DNA from: Ruminococcaceae bacterium UBA1417
Lineage (GTDB): Bacteria; Bacillota; Clostridia; Oscillospirales; Acutalibacteraceae
Assembly: GCA_002305575.1 (NCBI GenBank)
Contig: DBPP01000047.1
Location: 1 to 56,934 of the forward strand
Reading direction: 5' to 3'
Length of the DNA: 56,934 nt
Under the pieces are notes generated by a model that worked only from the letters and a program-made list of their open reading frames with translations, was not told the DNA's origin and searched no databases. Position numbers and translations under genes: made by a program. This document shows, in pieces, positions 49,724-56,934 of this stretch (the first letter of the stretch is position 1; each line of letters opens with the position of its first letter).

Positions 49724-50377
49724 GTGCAATATAGACCGAAAAACATAAAAGGAACCGTAAAAGGCACCGGCTGGCCGATTGACGGGCACACACTCTACTT
49801 CTCCCAGTGGGACTACGACAACCGGGAGAGCTGGCACCTTTACGGCTGGGACGAGCCGGACGACGAGGCCGTCATGCAGACGACTTACCAGACGGAAACA
49901 GCGGCCGGGCTCTGCCTCTACGATACACTAGAAGGCTTTACAGAGGCATGGAAGGCAAAGAAGTGGGAGCCACAAGGGGCCTTTTGCCTGACGCTGGAGC
50001 AGGTGGACGTCGTGGAAGTTTTGCAGGAGGAAGTCAGGAACGAAACCCGCGAGGAACTCCGGGACCGCGGCTTTGATCTCACACCCAGAAAATACAGCGA
50101 CAAGGGCGGGATCCTCTGCCTGCCGCTCGACAAGAACCTGAACGGAGACACCAAGAAAAAACACCCGGACTGGGAACTGATCGACTGCCCTCTCTGCGGC
50201 CAGAAGTGCTGGAAAATGCCCGCGGCCGACAAGCTCAAAGAGGCGCAGGACGTCACCTATCTTTGTACGGAGTGCGCCATAAAAGCGGGATTTTTGTCAG
50301 ACTATCCCAGAAACAGGAGAAAGCCCGGAGGGAACCGGGAGCAAAGAAGGAGGGCGAAAAGAAATGCACGAAAATAA
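49724..50377 (+). CDS. Phage zinc-ribbon protein
   Basis: A 217-residue protein. The N-terminal half is acidic (GWDEPDDEAVMQTTYQTE). The C-terminal half has IDCPLCGQKCWKMP and YLCTECAIKAGF, a CxxC...CxxC metal site, and a basic tail. GTG start with GGAGGACAACACC upstream. Function unknown. Confidence 0.6.
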   Translation: MQYRPKNIKGTVKGTGWPIDGHTLYFSQWDYDNRESWHLYGWDEPDDEAVMQTTYQTETAAGLCLYDTLEGFTEAWKAKKWEPQGAFCLTLEQVDVVEVLQEEVRNETREELRDRGFDLTPRKYSDKGGILCLPLDKNLNGDTKKKHPDWELIDCPLCGQKCWKMPAADKLKEAQDVTYLCTECAIKAGFLSDYPRNRRKPGGNREQRRRAKRNARK

Positions 50378-50783
50378 CAACCCGCTCGGAATGTGGATCT
50401 TATACGCTCTCGCCTCTGCCCTTCTCTGGATCGTCCTTGTATTCCTGAAAGTGATCGGAGTGGTAAGGATAAGCTGGATCGGCGTAGTCCTCGGCTTGTT
50501 TTGGCTCCCGCTCGTGCTCATGTGCCTGATCTGCGGAGTGGCCGCCCTCGTTATCCTGATCGCCCACATAAAAAGAAGGCACCGCCGCAAAGTCACAGAT
50601 CGCCGTATTATCCGGCAGGCGAAGGCGATCGGAGCATGGACACCGCAGGCAGCAGGAGGCCGAACCCTGGAGCTGCTCGCCGAAGAATACGGGATCAAGC
50701 GCGAGGAAGGCGAGACAGACCGGCAGCTCCGTGGCCGGATCATGGCAGCGGAAGGAAAAGCCGGAAGGCAGGAGGACAAATAA
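50364..50783 (+). CDS. Two-helix membrane protein with basic tail
   Basis: A 139-residue protein: two hydrophobic helices (about 10-30 and 40-68), then a basic cytoplasmic region (IKRRHRRKVTDRRIIRQAK). The RTLELLAEEYGIKREEGETD stretch may be a small helical domain. No family. Directly followed by methyltransferase 3. Confidence 0.6.
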   Translation: MHENNNPLGMWILYALASALLWIVLVFLKVIGVVRISWIGVVLGLFWLPLVLMCLICGVAALVILIAHIKRRHRRKVTDRRIIRQAKAIGAWTPQAAGGRTLELLAEEYGIKREEGETDRQLRGRIMAAEGKAGRQEDK

Positions 50784-52118
50784 ATGGACTATAAAACAGA
50801 GGCAGAGCCGAAAGCATACGCCGACGGCGTGCCCGTATTCTGCGCCCACGACAAAGTAGTGGACATTGAAACGCTGGTACCCAACCCAAAGAACCCGAAC
50901 CAGCACCCGGACGCTCAGATCCAGCTACTCGGCCGCATTATCCGGCAAACCGGGTGGCGGCAGCCGATCACGATCAGCAAACGCTCCGGCTTTATCGTGA
51001 AAGGACACGGCCGCCTCCTCGCTGCTCGTCTGGAGGGCATGAAAGAGGCACCGGTGGACTACCAGAACTACACCAACGAAGCGGAGGAATACGCCGATCT
51101 GGTGGCAGACAACCGGATCGCAGAGCTGGCAGAGACAGACAATAAGCTACTGGCCGATATTTTCGCAGACATAGACACCGGGGAGATCCCCATGGAACTG
51201 ACCGGCTACACGGAGGACGAGGTGGAGGGCCTCGTCACTGCCCTGTCCGAAGCCCTTCACAATGACCTTAGCGAACCGGACGACATACCGGAGACACCGG
51301 AGGCAGAGGCCGTCATATCTCAGAAAGGCGACCTTTGGATCCTCGGCCGCCACCGCGTTGTCTGCGGAGACGCCACGAACGAACACGATCGGGAGCTGCT
51401 GCTTGACGGAGCCCACCCGGAGATCCTACTCACTGATCCACCCTACTGCTCCGGCGGTTTTCAGGAGTCCGGCAGAGCGACCGGAAGTATCGGAAGCAAG
51501 CAGTCCGACGGAAAGGGAGGCTTTACAACGCCGACGATCAGCTCCGACAATCTATCAACCAGAGGCTATCAGGTGTTAATGAAGAACGTCCTCGGAGCCA
51601 CGGACATAAAAGTGGCGTATATCTTCACGGACTGGAGAATGTGGATCTACCTCTTTGACCTCGTGGAAAGCTCCGGGCTGGGCGTCAGGAATATGATCGT
51701 GTGGAACAAGAAAAGCCCCGGAATGGGGAACGGCTGGAGAGCTCAGCACGAGCTCATCATGTTTGCACATAGAACCAAGCCAAAATGGGACAATCACAAA
51801 GGCTACAGCAACGTGCTGGAGGCCACACGATCCGGGAATGAGCTGCACCCAACGCAGAAGCCCGTCGAAATACTGGAGAAGCTGCTGGACAATACCCAGT
51901 GGGCTGAGGGCGTCCTCGACACCTTCGGAGGATCCGGCACGACACTGATCGCCGCCGAGAGCGTCGGGCAGCAGGCGTTCCTCATGGAAATGGAGCCCGC
52001 ATTTGTGGACACGATCGTGAGGCGCTACATAAGAACCACTGGGAAAACAACCGGGATCCGGCTCATAAGAAAAGGATCCGAACAGCCCCGCGAGGTATTC
52101 GAGGGGATTTTTGAGTAA
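50784..52118 (+). CDS. ParB-domain DNA methyltransferase (orphan methyltransferase 3)
   Basis: A 444-residue fusion. The N-terminal ParB-like nuclease/clamp domain (about 20-130; VDIETLVPNPKNPNQHP, GRIIRQTGWRQPI, IVKGHGRLLAARLEG) is joined to an amino-methyltransferase domain with motif IV ILLTDPPYCSGG and motif I LDTFGGSGTTLIAAES. This architecture is common in phages, where the ParB part is thought to guide DNA contact. No restriction partner. Confidence 0.9.
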   Translation: MDYKTEAEPKAYADGVPVFCAHDKVVDIETLVPNPKNPNQHPDAQIQLLGRIIRQTGWRQPITISKRSGFIVKGHGRLLAARLEGMKEAPVDYQNYTNEAEEYADLVADNRIAELAETDNKLLADIFADIDTGEIPMELTGYTEDEVEGLVTALSEALHNDLSEPDDIPETPEAEAVISQKGDLWILGRHRVVCGDATNEHDRELLLDGAHPEILLTDPPYCSGGFQESGRATGSIGSKQSDGKGGFTTPTISSDNLSTRGYQVLMKNVLGATDIKVAYIFTDWRMWIYLFDLVESSGLGVRNMIVWNKKSPGMGNGWRAQHELIMFAHRTKPKWDNHKGYSNVLEATRSGNELHPTQKPVEILEKLLDNTQWAEGVLDTFGGSGTTLIAAESVGQQAFLMEMEPAFVDTIVRRYIRTTGKTTGIRLIRKGSEQPREVFEGIFE

Positions 52119-52143
52119 ATGCAACTGAAAGGAGGCGGGGCCC

Positions 52144-52644
52144 ATGGGGCACAAAAAACAGGCGGCAGGAGGAAAGCAGCCGAAGGAAACCGACGCAATA
52201 AAGGAGAAGCTGCAGCACTACGCGACCTTCCAGCGCCGGATCGAGAATAAGATCGAGCGGCTTGTGTATCTGGAGTCCGTCATGGGCTCACCTTCCAGCC
52301 CGAACCTCACCGGACTGCCGGGAGGCAGCGGGGACGGATCCAGCAAAACGGAAAGGCAAGTCGTACAGAAGGACGAGCTTATTCAGGCAATCCGTGACAT
52401 GCAGCAGGAGGAATACGACGAACGCATGGAGCTGGAGCTGCTGATCGAAAAGATGAGAAACCCGGACGAGCAAACCGTCATTGAAATGAGATACTTCGAT
52501 CATGCAAGGTGGTGGGCGGTATGCGCTGCCCTGTTCGGAGATATGGAGGACTACGAAGAACACGAAAAGCGGTACCTAAAGCGGACATTTAAGATCCACG
52601 GCTCTGCTTTGCAATCGCTGGCGAAAATATACACACCGAAATAG
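52144..52644 (+). CDS. DUF1492/ArpU-like late transcription regulator
   Basis: A 166-residue helical protein with a sigma-70 region-4-like C terminus (EQTVIEMRYFDHARWWAVCA; LKRTFKIHGSALQSL). It resembles DUF1492/ArpU/RinA regulators that switch on late genes. A central coiled coil (KDELIQAIRDMQQEEYDERM) is present. It is the last early gene, and a terminator and a repeat-rich late promoter region follow, fitting the proposed role. Confidence 0.75.
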   Translation: MGHKKQAAGGKQPKETDAIKEKLQHYATFQRRIENKIERLVYLESVMGSPSSPNLTGLPGGSGDGSSKTERQVVQKDELIQAIRDMQQEEYDERMELELLIEKMRNPDEQTVIEMRYFDHARWWAVCAALFGDMEDYEEHEKRYLKRTFKIHGSALQSLAKIYTPK

Positions 52645-52655
52645 AAAGTTTTTAG

Positions 52656-52697
52656 TGCCCGCCAAAAGCCACAAGAGGCCGGAGGCGGGCATTTTTT
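52656..52697 (+). terminator. Terminator of the phage early region
   Basis: TGCCCGCC and GGCGGGCA arms with a 20-nt loop, followed by TTTTTT. It separates early from late genes. Confidence 0.85.
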
Positions 52698-52986
52698 GTC
52701 CACAGGCAGCAGGAGGACAATGTGGAAAACCGGGCAAAAATAATTATTAAATTTTTATTAACAAAATAATGGAGTCCAAAATGCTGCCTACAAATAGCTG
52801 CAAACGCCCATTTTATCAGTGTTTCCGGGACGCGGGGACAAAAGGGGATAAAAGGGGATAAAAAGGGACAAAAGGGGATAAAAAGGGATAAACCCATGTG
52901 CTACACTATAAAACAGCGGAAACCGTCTGGAGACACTGCAAGGCTCTGGGCGGTTTTTTCCGTTCTCAAAGGAAAGGAGGCAGGCC
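52698..52986 (+). promoter_or_regulatory. Late promoter region
   Basis: This 289-bp gap holds an AT-rich block (52,740-52,775), six 10-bp repeats (52,834-52,890), and an extended -10 TGCTACACT (52,899-52,907) that lacks a -35 box. The late operon starts 80 bp downstream. The design suggests an activator-dependent promoter. Confidence 0.6.
52834..52890 (+). repeat. Six phased 10-bp repeats upstream of the late promoter
   Basis: Units of (G/A)GGGA(C/T)AAAA begin at 52834, 52844, 52854, 52864, 52874 and 52884, exactly one helical turn apart, and end 8 bp before the extended -10. Confidence 0.85.
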
Positions 52987-53679
52987 ATGAGTGACCTATT
53001 CAGGACGGGCCCGGCCCGGCGAACGAGTGGCAGCTTTACAGTCTCCTACTCTGGAGCAGGCGACATAGTGAAAAGGCTCCAGAAGCTAAAGGACGGCGGC
53101 GAAGTAGCGATCAAGCGAACGGTATCAGACTTCACGAGCAGAGGCCCCGGCTGGGTGTCCAAAGGGATCCGCGAGCACTACGGCGTAGACACCGCGGCCA
53201 TAAAGGACGCAGCCAAGAAACCGAAGCGAGGAAAGACTTCAATCCGTGTTGCTGGAATATCCGTGGACGGTGCGACGCTGGAATATAAAGGCAGAACCCT
53301 GACGCCGACACACTTCAAAATGAGTCCCAAAGCTCGGCCTTCTGCACAGCAAAAGAAGCCGATCAGAATACCGGGCCAGCTGATAGCTGGGGGCTCTCCC
53401 GTTGCTATGGTAAGGCCGCCCAGAAAGTACACCGTGAAGGTGACAATCATAAAAGGGCAGCGTACAGCTATGAGCAGCGACACCTTCCTGACCGCTGGCA
53501 AAGGCGGGGCTGTCCTTCCCTACCAACGCACCGGAGAGGGCCGCTCTCCTATCGAGGCAGTGCGTACCCTGTCGGTGCCGCAGATGATTGACGGCCGAGC
53601 CCGCGAGACTATCGAGCAGACAATCAACGAGAAGCTGGGCGAACGCTTCAACCACCACATAGAGCAGGCCATGAAGTAG
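52987..53679 (+). CDS. Phage minor tail protein Z-like
   Basis: A 230-residue basic protein. FLTAGKGGAVLPYQRTGEGR and the end motif SPIEAVRTLSVPQMI match the C-terminal pattern of prophage minor tail protein Z (GPZ-like). It is the first gene of the late operon and lies before the terminase, an unusual place for a tail protein. GGAAAGGAGG precedes the ATG. Confidence 0.6.
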   Translation: MSDLFRTGPARRTSGSFTVSYSGAGDIVKRLQKLKDGGEVAIKRTVSDFTSRGPGWVSKGIREHYGVDTAAIKDAAKKPKRGKTSIRVAGISVDGATLEYKGRTLTPTHFKMSPKARPSAQQKKPIRIPGQLIAGGSPVAMVRPPRKYTVKVTIIKGQRTAMSSDTFLTAGKGGAVLPYQRTGEGRSPIEAVRTLSVPQMIDGRARETIEQTINEKLGERFNHHIEQAMK

Positions 53680-53979
53680 CCAGCAGGAAGGCAGGCCAAG
53701 GCACCGGGCAGCAAGGGAGGCCGAGCCCGCGAGCGAAGTCACAAAGAAAAAAAGAAATAAAAGGCCACAACACAGGGAAACAAAGAGGCAAGGACACACA
53801 GGCCAGAGGCCGAGCCAGCCCAAAGGCGAGGCCGAACCAAAACCGAGCGAGCCGCCCGGAAGGTACTGTGACACTCCGAAAAGCCCTGCGGTGCTGGCGA
53901 GCCCAAAACACGCGCAGACTCAGAAAAATTTTTTCAGGCCGTTTCGTTTCGCCTGACCGCACGGAAAGGAGGTGACGCT
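53680..53979 (+). other. Purine-rich non-coding gap before terminase
   Basis: A 300-bp stretch strongly biased to A and G on the plus strand, with no gene. GAGGCCGAGCC occurs near 53,718 and 53,805, and a variant GAGGCCGAACC follows. Position next to the small terminase suggests a DNA-packaging site, unproven. Confidence 0.5.
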
Positions 53980-54558
53980 ATGGCAGAAAATCCGAAACAG
54001 AACCTACAGAGTACGGAGATCATGGCTAAACTTTTTGAGCTGGATCCCCGGCGGGTGCAGCAACTCGCAAAGGAGGGTGTTCTCCCGGCGGCGTCACAGA
54101 GGCCCTACAAGTTTGACCTTCTCCCGACCGTCAAGGCATACATTCGTTACCTACGCGATCGGGCAAATGGGAAGGAGGCCAAAACGGCCGACACCGTAAA
54201 GGCAGAAGCCGACAAGCTGCGGGCAGAAGCAGATCTGAAACAGAGCAAGGCCAAGATCGCCGAGCTCCAGCTTAAAGAGCTGGAGGGGAAAATGCACCGC
54301 AGCGAGGACGTGGAGGCTATGACGAACGACCTCGTTTACACCGCCCGCAGCATGATAATGGCACTCCCCGGACGTCTCGCCATGGACGTTGTGCAGGCAG
54401 GAAGCGCCAACGAAGCCTCGGCACTGATCCGGGCTGAGTGCTACAAAATACTGAACGAGCTCGCGGGCTATCAATACGATCCCGAAGCATACCGGCGGCG
54501 CGTGAGGGATCGCGAAGGCTGGAGCGACGCGCTCGCAGATGAAGAAGCCGACGAGTAA
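53980..54558 (+). CDS. Terminase small subunit (Nu1-like)
   Basis: A 192-residue protein with an N-terminal winged-helix of the Nu1 type (IMAKLFELDPRRVQQLAKEG) for recognition of packaging sites. A long helical linker (about 60-115) and a C-terminal assembly region (MTNDLVYTARSMIMALPGRL) follow. It overlaps the large subunit gene by 20 bp. AAAGGAGGTGACGCT precedes the ATG. Confidence 0.88.
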   Translation: MAENPKQNLQSTEIMAKLFELDPRRVQQLAKEGVLPAASQRPYKFDLLPTVKAYIRYLRDRANGKEAKTADTVKAEADKLRAEADLKQSKAKIAELQLKELEGKMHRSEDVEAMTNDLVYTARSMIMALPGRLAMDVVQAGSANEASALIRAECYKILNELAGYQYDPEAYRRRVRDREGWSDALADEEADE

Positions 54559-56470
54559 AAAAGCCGCCAAGAGGCTGAACGCGGCCATAGGCCCAGCAGT
54601 CCAAAACTTCAAACCGCCGGAAGAACTGACGGTGGCCGAGTGGGCCGACAAGCACCGGCGACTTTCCCCGGAAACCTCAGCAGAGGCAGGCCCGTGGCGC
54701 ACGTCACGAACTCCATACCTCCGGGAACCTATGGAAGCGTTCACGGATCCGAAAATCCGAAAGATCGTCATGGTGGCAGCGTCTCAGGTGGGTAAGTCTG
54801 AGCTGGAGCTGAACGTGATCGGCTACATCATAGACCAAGATCCGGGCTCCATTATTTTTGTGCAGCCAACACTCGACGACGCCCGCAAGTTTTCCCGCTT
54901 GCGTATCGCCCCCATGATCCGGGACAGCCAAGTGCTGAAAGCTAAGGTTTCGGATATTAAGGCGAAGGACTCTGGGAACACGATACTCCAGAAATCCTTC
55001 CCCGGCGGTATGCTGACAATCACGGGATCCAATAGCCCGTCGGCTCTGGCTTCCACTCCCGCCCGCTACATTATCGGCGACGAGCGCGACCGCTGGGCGA
55101 TCAGCGCCGGAACCGAGGGCGATCCGTGGGCTCTGGCAGAAGCCAGACAGACCACCTTTTACAACGCGAAGGCCGTCGAGGTATCAACCCCGACGATAAA
55201 AGGGGCCTCAAATATTGAGAGCAGCTACTACCAAGGCACACAGGAACGCTGGTGCCACAAATGCCCGGAGTGCGGCGAGTATGGCGAGATCATATTCGAC
55301 CGGATCCACTACAAGCACACCGTCAAGAAGGTGCGCGGGAAAAAGGTGTACAGCATAGACGGGCCGATCTCATGGGCCTGTCCAAACTGCGGGTGCCTCG
55401 TACCAGAGGAAACCATGCGCCGACAGCCCGCGAAGTGGATCGCAGAAAACCCGGACGCCTACAACACCGGCGTGCGTTCCTTCTGGCTCAACGCCTTCTC
55501 GTCCCCATGGACTCCATGGGAAAAGATCGTCCTCAAATTTTTGCAGGCAAAGGACGAGCCGCAAAAGCTGAAAGTTGTTTACAACACGCTGCTGGGCGAA
55601 CTCTGGGAAGATCGCGGCGGCATTATCGACGAGGACACCATGCTGGCACGCCGGGAGGACTACGGAACCAACGCAGACGGATCCCCGGTGGAGCTGCCGG
55701 AGGGCGTGCTTGTGCTGACCTGCGGCGTCGATACGCAGGACAACCGGCTGGAGTACGAAGTCGTGGGCCATGGCTATTATGGTGAAACATGGGGCATAAA
55801 AAAAGGCTACATCATGGGGAAGCCGGACACCGACGACGTATGGCAGCAGCTCGACGACGTGATCGGGCATGTCTACCGCTTTAAAGACAGCAAGCGGGGG
55901 CTCCGGATCTCGATCACATGCGTAGACTCTGGCGGCCACTATACGCAAGAAGTTTATACACGCTGCCGGGCCCGGAAAAACCAGCGCGTCTTTGCTATCA
56001 AAGGGAAAGGCGGTGACGGGATCCCCTTTGTGACGCCGCCCTCAAAAGTGGCGATCAAAGACAACAAACGGATCACCTGCTGGCTCTACACTTTCGGCGT
56101 AGACGCCGGGAAAGAGGCGATCATGTCAAACATAAAGGTGCAGGAGCCGGGCGCGAAATATTGCCATTTCCCGCGTGGCGAAGTCTACGGGTATGACTCT
56201 TATTATTTCAACGGGCTGCTATCTGAAAAGCTGGAACTTACCCAGACCAAGCGGGGGAACCGCTGGGCGTGGGTAAAGATCCCCGGACATGAACGAAACG
56301 AGGCCCTCGACTGCCGGAACTATGCACTCGGAGGCTTCCGGATCCTCAACCCGGACATGGAGGCCGTGGAGCGCAGGCTCAGAAACATGCCAGAAAATCC
56401 GCGACCGAAAAAGGCTGCAGCACCGCAGCGCCGACAAAACAGCGCGGCGCAGTATTTTGACGAATGGTAA
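54539..56470 (+). CDS. Terminase large subunit, GpA family
   Basis: A 643-residue packaging motor and nuclease of the lambda GpA type. The N-terminal ATPase (about 50-300) carries the Walker A-like MVAASQVGKSEL and the Walker B-like YIIGDERDRWAISAG. A cysteine-containing segment (CHKCPECGEYG; WACPNCGCLVP) interrupts the domain. The nuclease domain follows (LTCGVDTQDNRLEYEVVG; ITCVDSGGHYTQEV). Confidence 0.94.
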   Translation: MKKPTSKKAAKRLNAAIGPAVQNFKPPEELTVAEWADKHRRLSPETSAEAGPWRTSRTPYLREPMEAFTDPKIRKIVMVAASQVGKSELELNVIGYIIDQDPGSIIFVQPTLDDARKFSRLRIAPMIRDSQVLKAKVSDIKAKDSGNTILQKSFPGGMLTITGSNSPSALASTPARYIIGDERDRWAISAGTEGDPWALAEARQTTFYNAKAVEVSTPTIKGASNIESSYYQGTQERWCHKCPECGEYGEIIFDRIHYKHTVKKVRGKKVYSIDGPISWACPNCGCLVPEETMRRQPAKWIAENPDAYNTGVRSFWLNAFSSPWTPWEKIVLKFLQAKDEPQKLKVVYNTLLGELWEDRGGIIDEDTMLARREDYGTNADGSPVELPEGVLVLTCGVDTQDNRLEYEVVGHGYYGETWGIKKGYIMGKPDTDDVWQQLDDVIGHVYRFKDSKRGLRISITCVDSGGHYTQEVYTRCRARKNQRVFAIKGKGGDGIPFVTPPSKVAIKDNKRITCWLYTFGVDAGKEAIMSNIKVQEPGAKYCHFPRGEVYGYDSYYFNGLLSEKLELTQTKRGNRWAWVKIPGHERNEALDCRNYALGGFRILNPDMEAVERRLRNMPENPRPKKAAAPQRRQNSAAQYFDEW

Positions 56471-56482
56471 GGAGGCAACACT

Positions 56483-56752
56483 ATGGCACGATCAAAAGCG
56501 ACCATACAGCAGGAGCTCGAAACCACGCGCCGGAGGCTGGACGCCTATCTGGAGCGCGAGGCTGACATGCTGGCAAAGAACGGCGTGCAAAGCTACGGGA
56601 TCGGCTCTCGCAATATTCAATATTACAGTACCGCCCTGAAAGACATTCAGGACATGATCGAGAAACTCCGCGCCCGGATCCGGGAGCTGGAGGCTGAACT
56701 GGAGGGGCGAGCCCCTCGCAGAGCGTTGGGAGTCGTCCCGCGCGACTGGTAA
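56483..56752 (+). CDS. DUF6148-like / gpW-type head-joining protein
   Basis: An 89-residue protein with a helical N terminus (ATIQQELETTRRRLDAYLER), a short hairpin with SYGIGSRNIQYYSTAL, and a final helix. Length, order after the large terminase, and the GSRxxxxY motif fit the gpW/DUF6148 group at the head-tail connector. Confidence 0.75.
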   Translation: MARSKATIQQELETTRRRLDAYLEREADMLAKNGVQSYGIGSRNIQYYSTALKDIQDMIEKLRARIRELEAELEGRAPRRALGVVPRDW

Positions 56753-56761
56753 TGGGTAAAT

Positions 56762-56840
56762 GCCGGAACACTCCGGCTTTACTACGGCACGGCCGAAGGA
56801 GGTTTTCGCTCCTTTGCTTCCACGGCTGCGCCGTTTTTTA
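56762..56840 (+). terminator. Tandem hairpins with T run after the connector gene
   Basis: A perfect GCCGGA-ACAC-TCCGGC hairpin (56762-56777) is followed by a larger stem in which ACGGC (56784) pairs with GCCGT (56830), GCCG pairs with CGGC, and AAGGAG pairs with CTCCTT inside. Six T residues follow. It lies between two late genes. Confidence 0.65.
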
Positions 56841-56854
56841 TTTCATGCAAGGAG

Positions 56855-56934
56855 GTGAGTAAAATCAGATACCACAAGGAAATGGGAATGTATCTGCCCG
56901 ACGACGTGCGGCCGCAGAATAAAGGGTACGGGGA
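56855..56934 (+). CDS. Start of the next late gene, cut by the window end
   Basis: An open frame begins after AAGGAGGTG and encodes RYHKEMGMYLPDDVRPQNKG. The only usual start, GTG 56855, overlaps the ribosome site itself; the codon at the ideal distance is ATC (56864). It may begin the portal gene, or a small protein before it. Incomplete, so unassigned. Confidence 0.45.
   Translation, partial: MSKIRYHKEMGMYLPDDVRPQNKGYG

Noticed and set aside
48165..49793. Long minus-strand open frame of 542 codons
   Set aside because: It lies entirely opposite two or three well-formed plus-strand phage genes with ribosome sites. Its composition (Cys/Leu/Arg rich) is typical of an antisense frame in GC-rich DNA.
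52834..52890. Tandem repeats as a CRISPR array
   Set aside because: The unit is 10 bp with no spacers. It is a simple phased repeat upstream of a promoter. I found no CRISPR array or cas gene in the window.
53680..53979. Minus-strand frames in the purine-rich gap
   Set aside because: Their composition follows the strand bias, and no ribosome site or family is visible.

Overview
The window reads as a piece of a spore-forming, low-to-mid GC Clostridia chromosome (Oscillospiraceae/Ruminococcaceae-like), followed by the left part of an integrated tailed-phage genome. The host assignment rests on a complete spoIIIAA-AH operon, a lysine riboswitch in front of asd-dapA-dapB, Gram-positive style Shine-Dalgarno sites and ABC/two-component modules of the Firmicutes type. 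The species cannot be named from the sequence.

Host region, 1-37,050. It opens with an ECF sigma factor and its membrane partner, then a GH32 beta-fructosidase with its own promoter. The spoIIIA operon (3,114-7,867) follows, with a sigma-E-like -10 element in front. Next is a housekeeping operon: nusB, a TsaD-like paralogue, xseA, xseB, ispA and an RluA-type pseudouridine synthase. After that come a MarR regulator, a GNAT acetyltransferase, a radical SAM protein, a membrane-anchored GH25 muramidase, an MGMT-type protein and a twice-frameshifted DUF2974 hydrolase. A tRNA-Leu(UAG) at 17,501-17,583 carries on its 5' side a one-gene cassette bounded by a 40-bp direct repeat of the tRNA 5' half. 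The lysine-riboswitch operon (asd, dapA, dapB, ACT protein) is on the minus strand, and queA is divergent from it. A lantibiotic-protection-type ABC transporter sits beside a divergent response regulator/histidine kinase pair. An ftsH-hdeD-GT8 operon lies next to a TetR regulator with a palindromic operator. A four-gene operon (WYL regulator, MmcQ/DUF3795 fusion, GyrI-like, HD) and tRNA-Leu(CAG) close the host part.

Phage region, about 37,050 to the end. All genes are on the plus strand, tightly packed and each preceded by a strong GGAGG-type site. The early part holds an HTH protein, small unknowns, an FGE/C-type-lectin-like protein resembling diversity-generating-retroelement targets, a DEDDh exonuclease, a membrane-anchored SleB-type hydrolase, an ERF recombinase, SSB, a replication initiator, a helicase loader and RecU. 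There are three orphan DNA methyltransferases, one of which is broken at a run of nine G residues. A DUF1492/ArpU-like late regulator is followed by a terminator and a promoter region with six 10-bp phased repeats. The late operon then begins: a tail-protein-Z-like protein, terminase small subunit, a GpA-type large terminase and a DUF6148-like protein. I see no integrase, repressor, portal or reverse transcriptase, so the phage continues beyond the window.

Non-coding signals that look most worth following are the tRNA-Leu cassette, the poly-G methyltransferase, the late-promoter repeats, three clusters of an iteron-like 11-12 bp motif in the replication module, and a hairpin-rich leader at the phage left edge.
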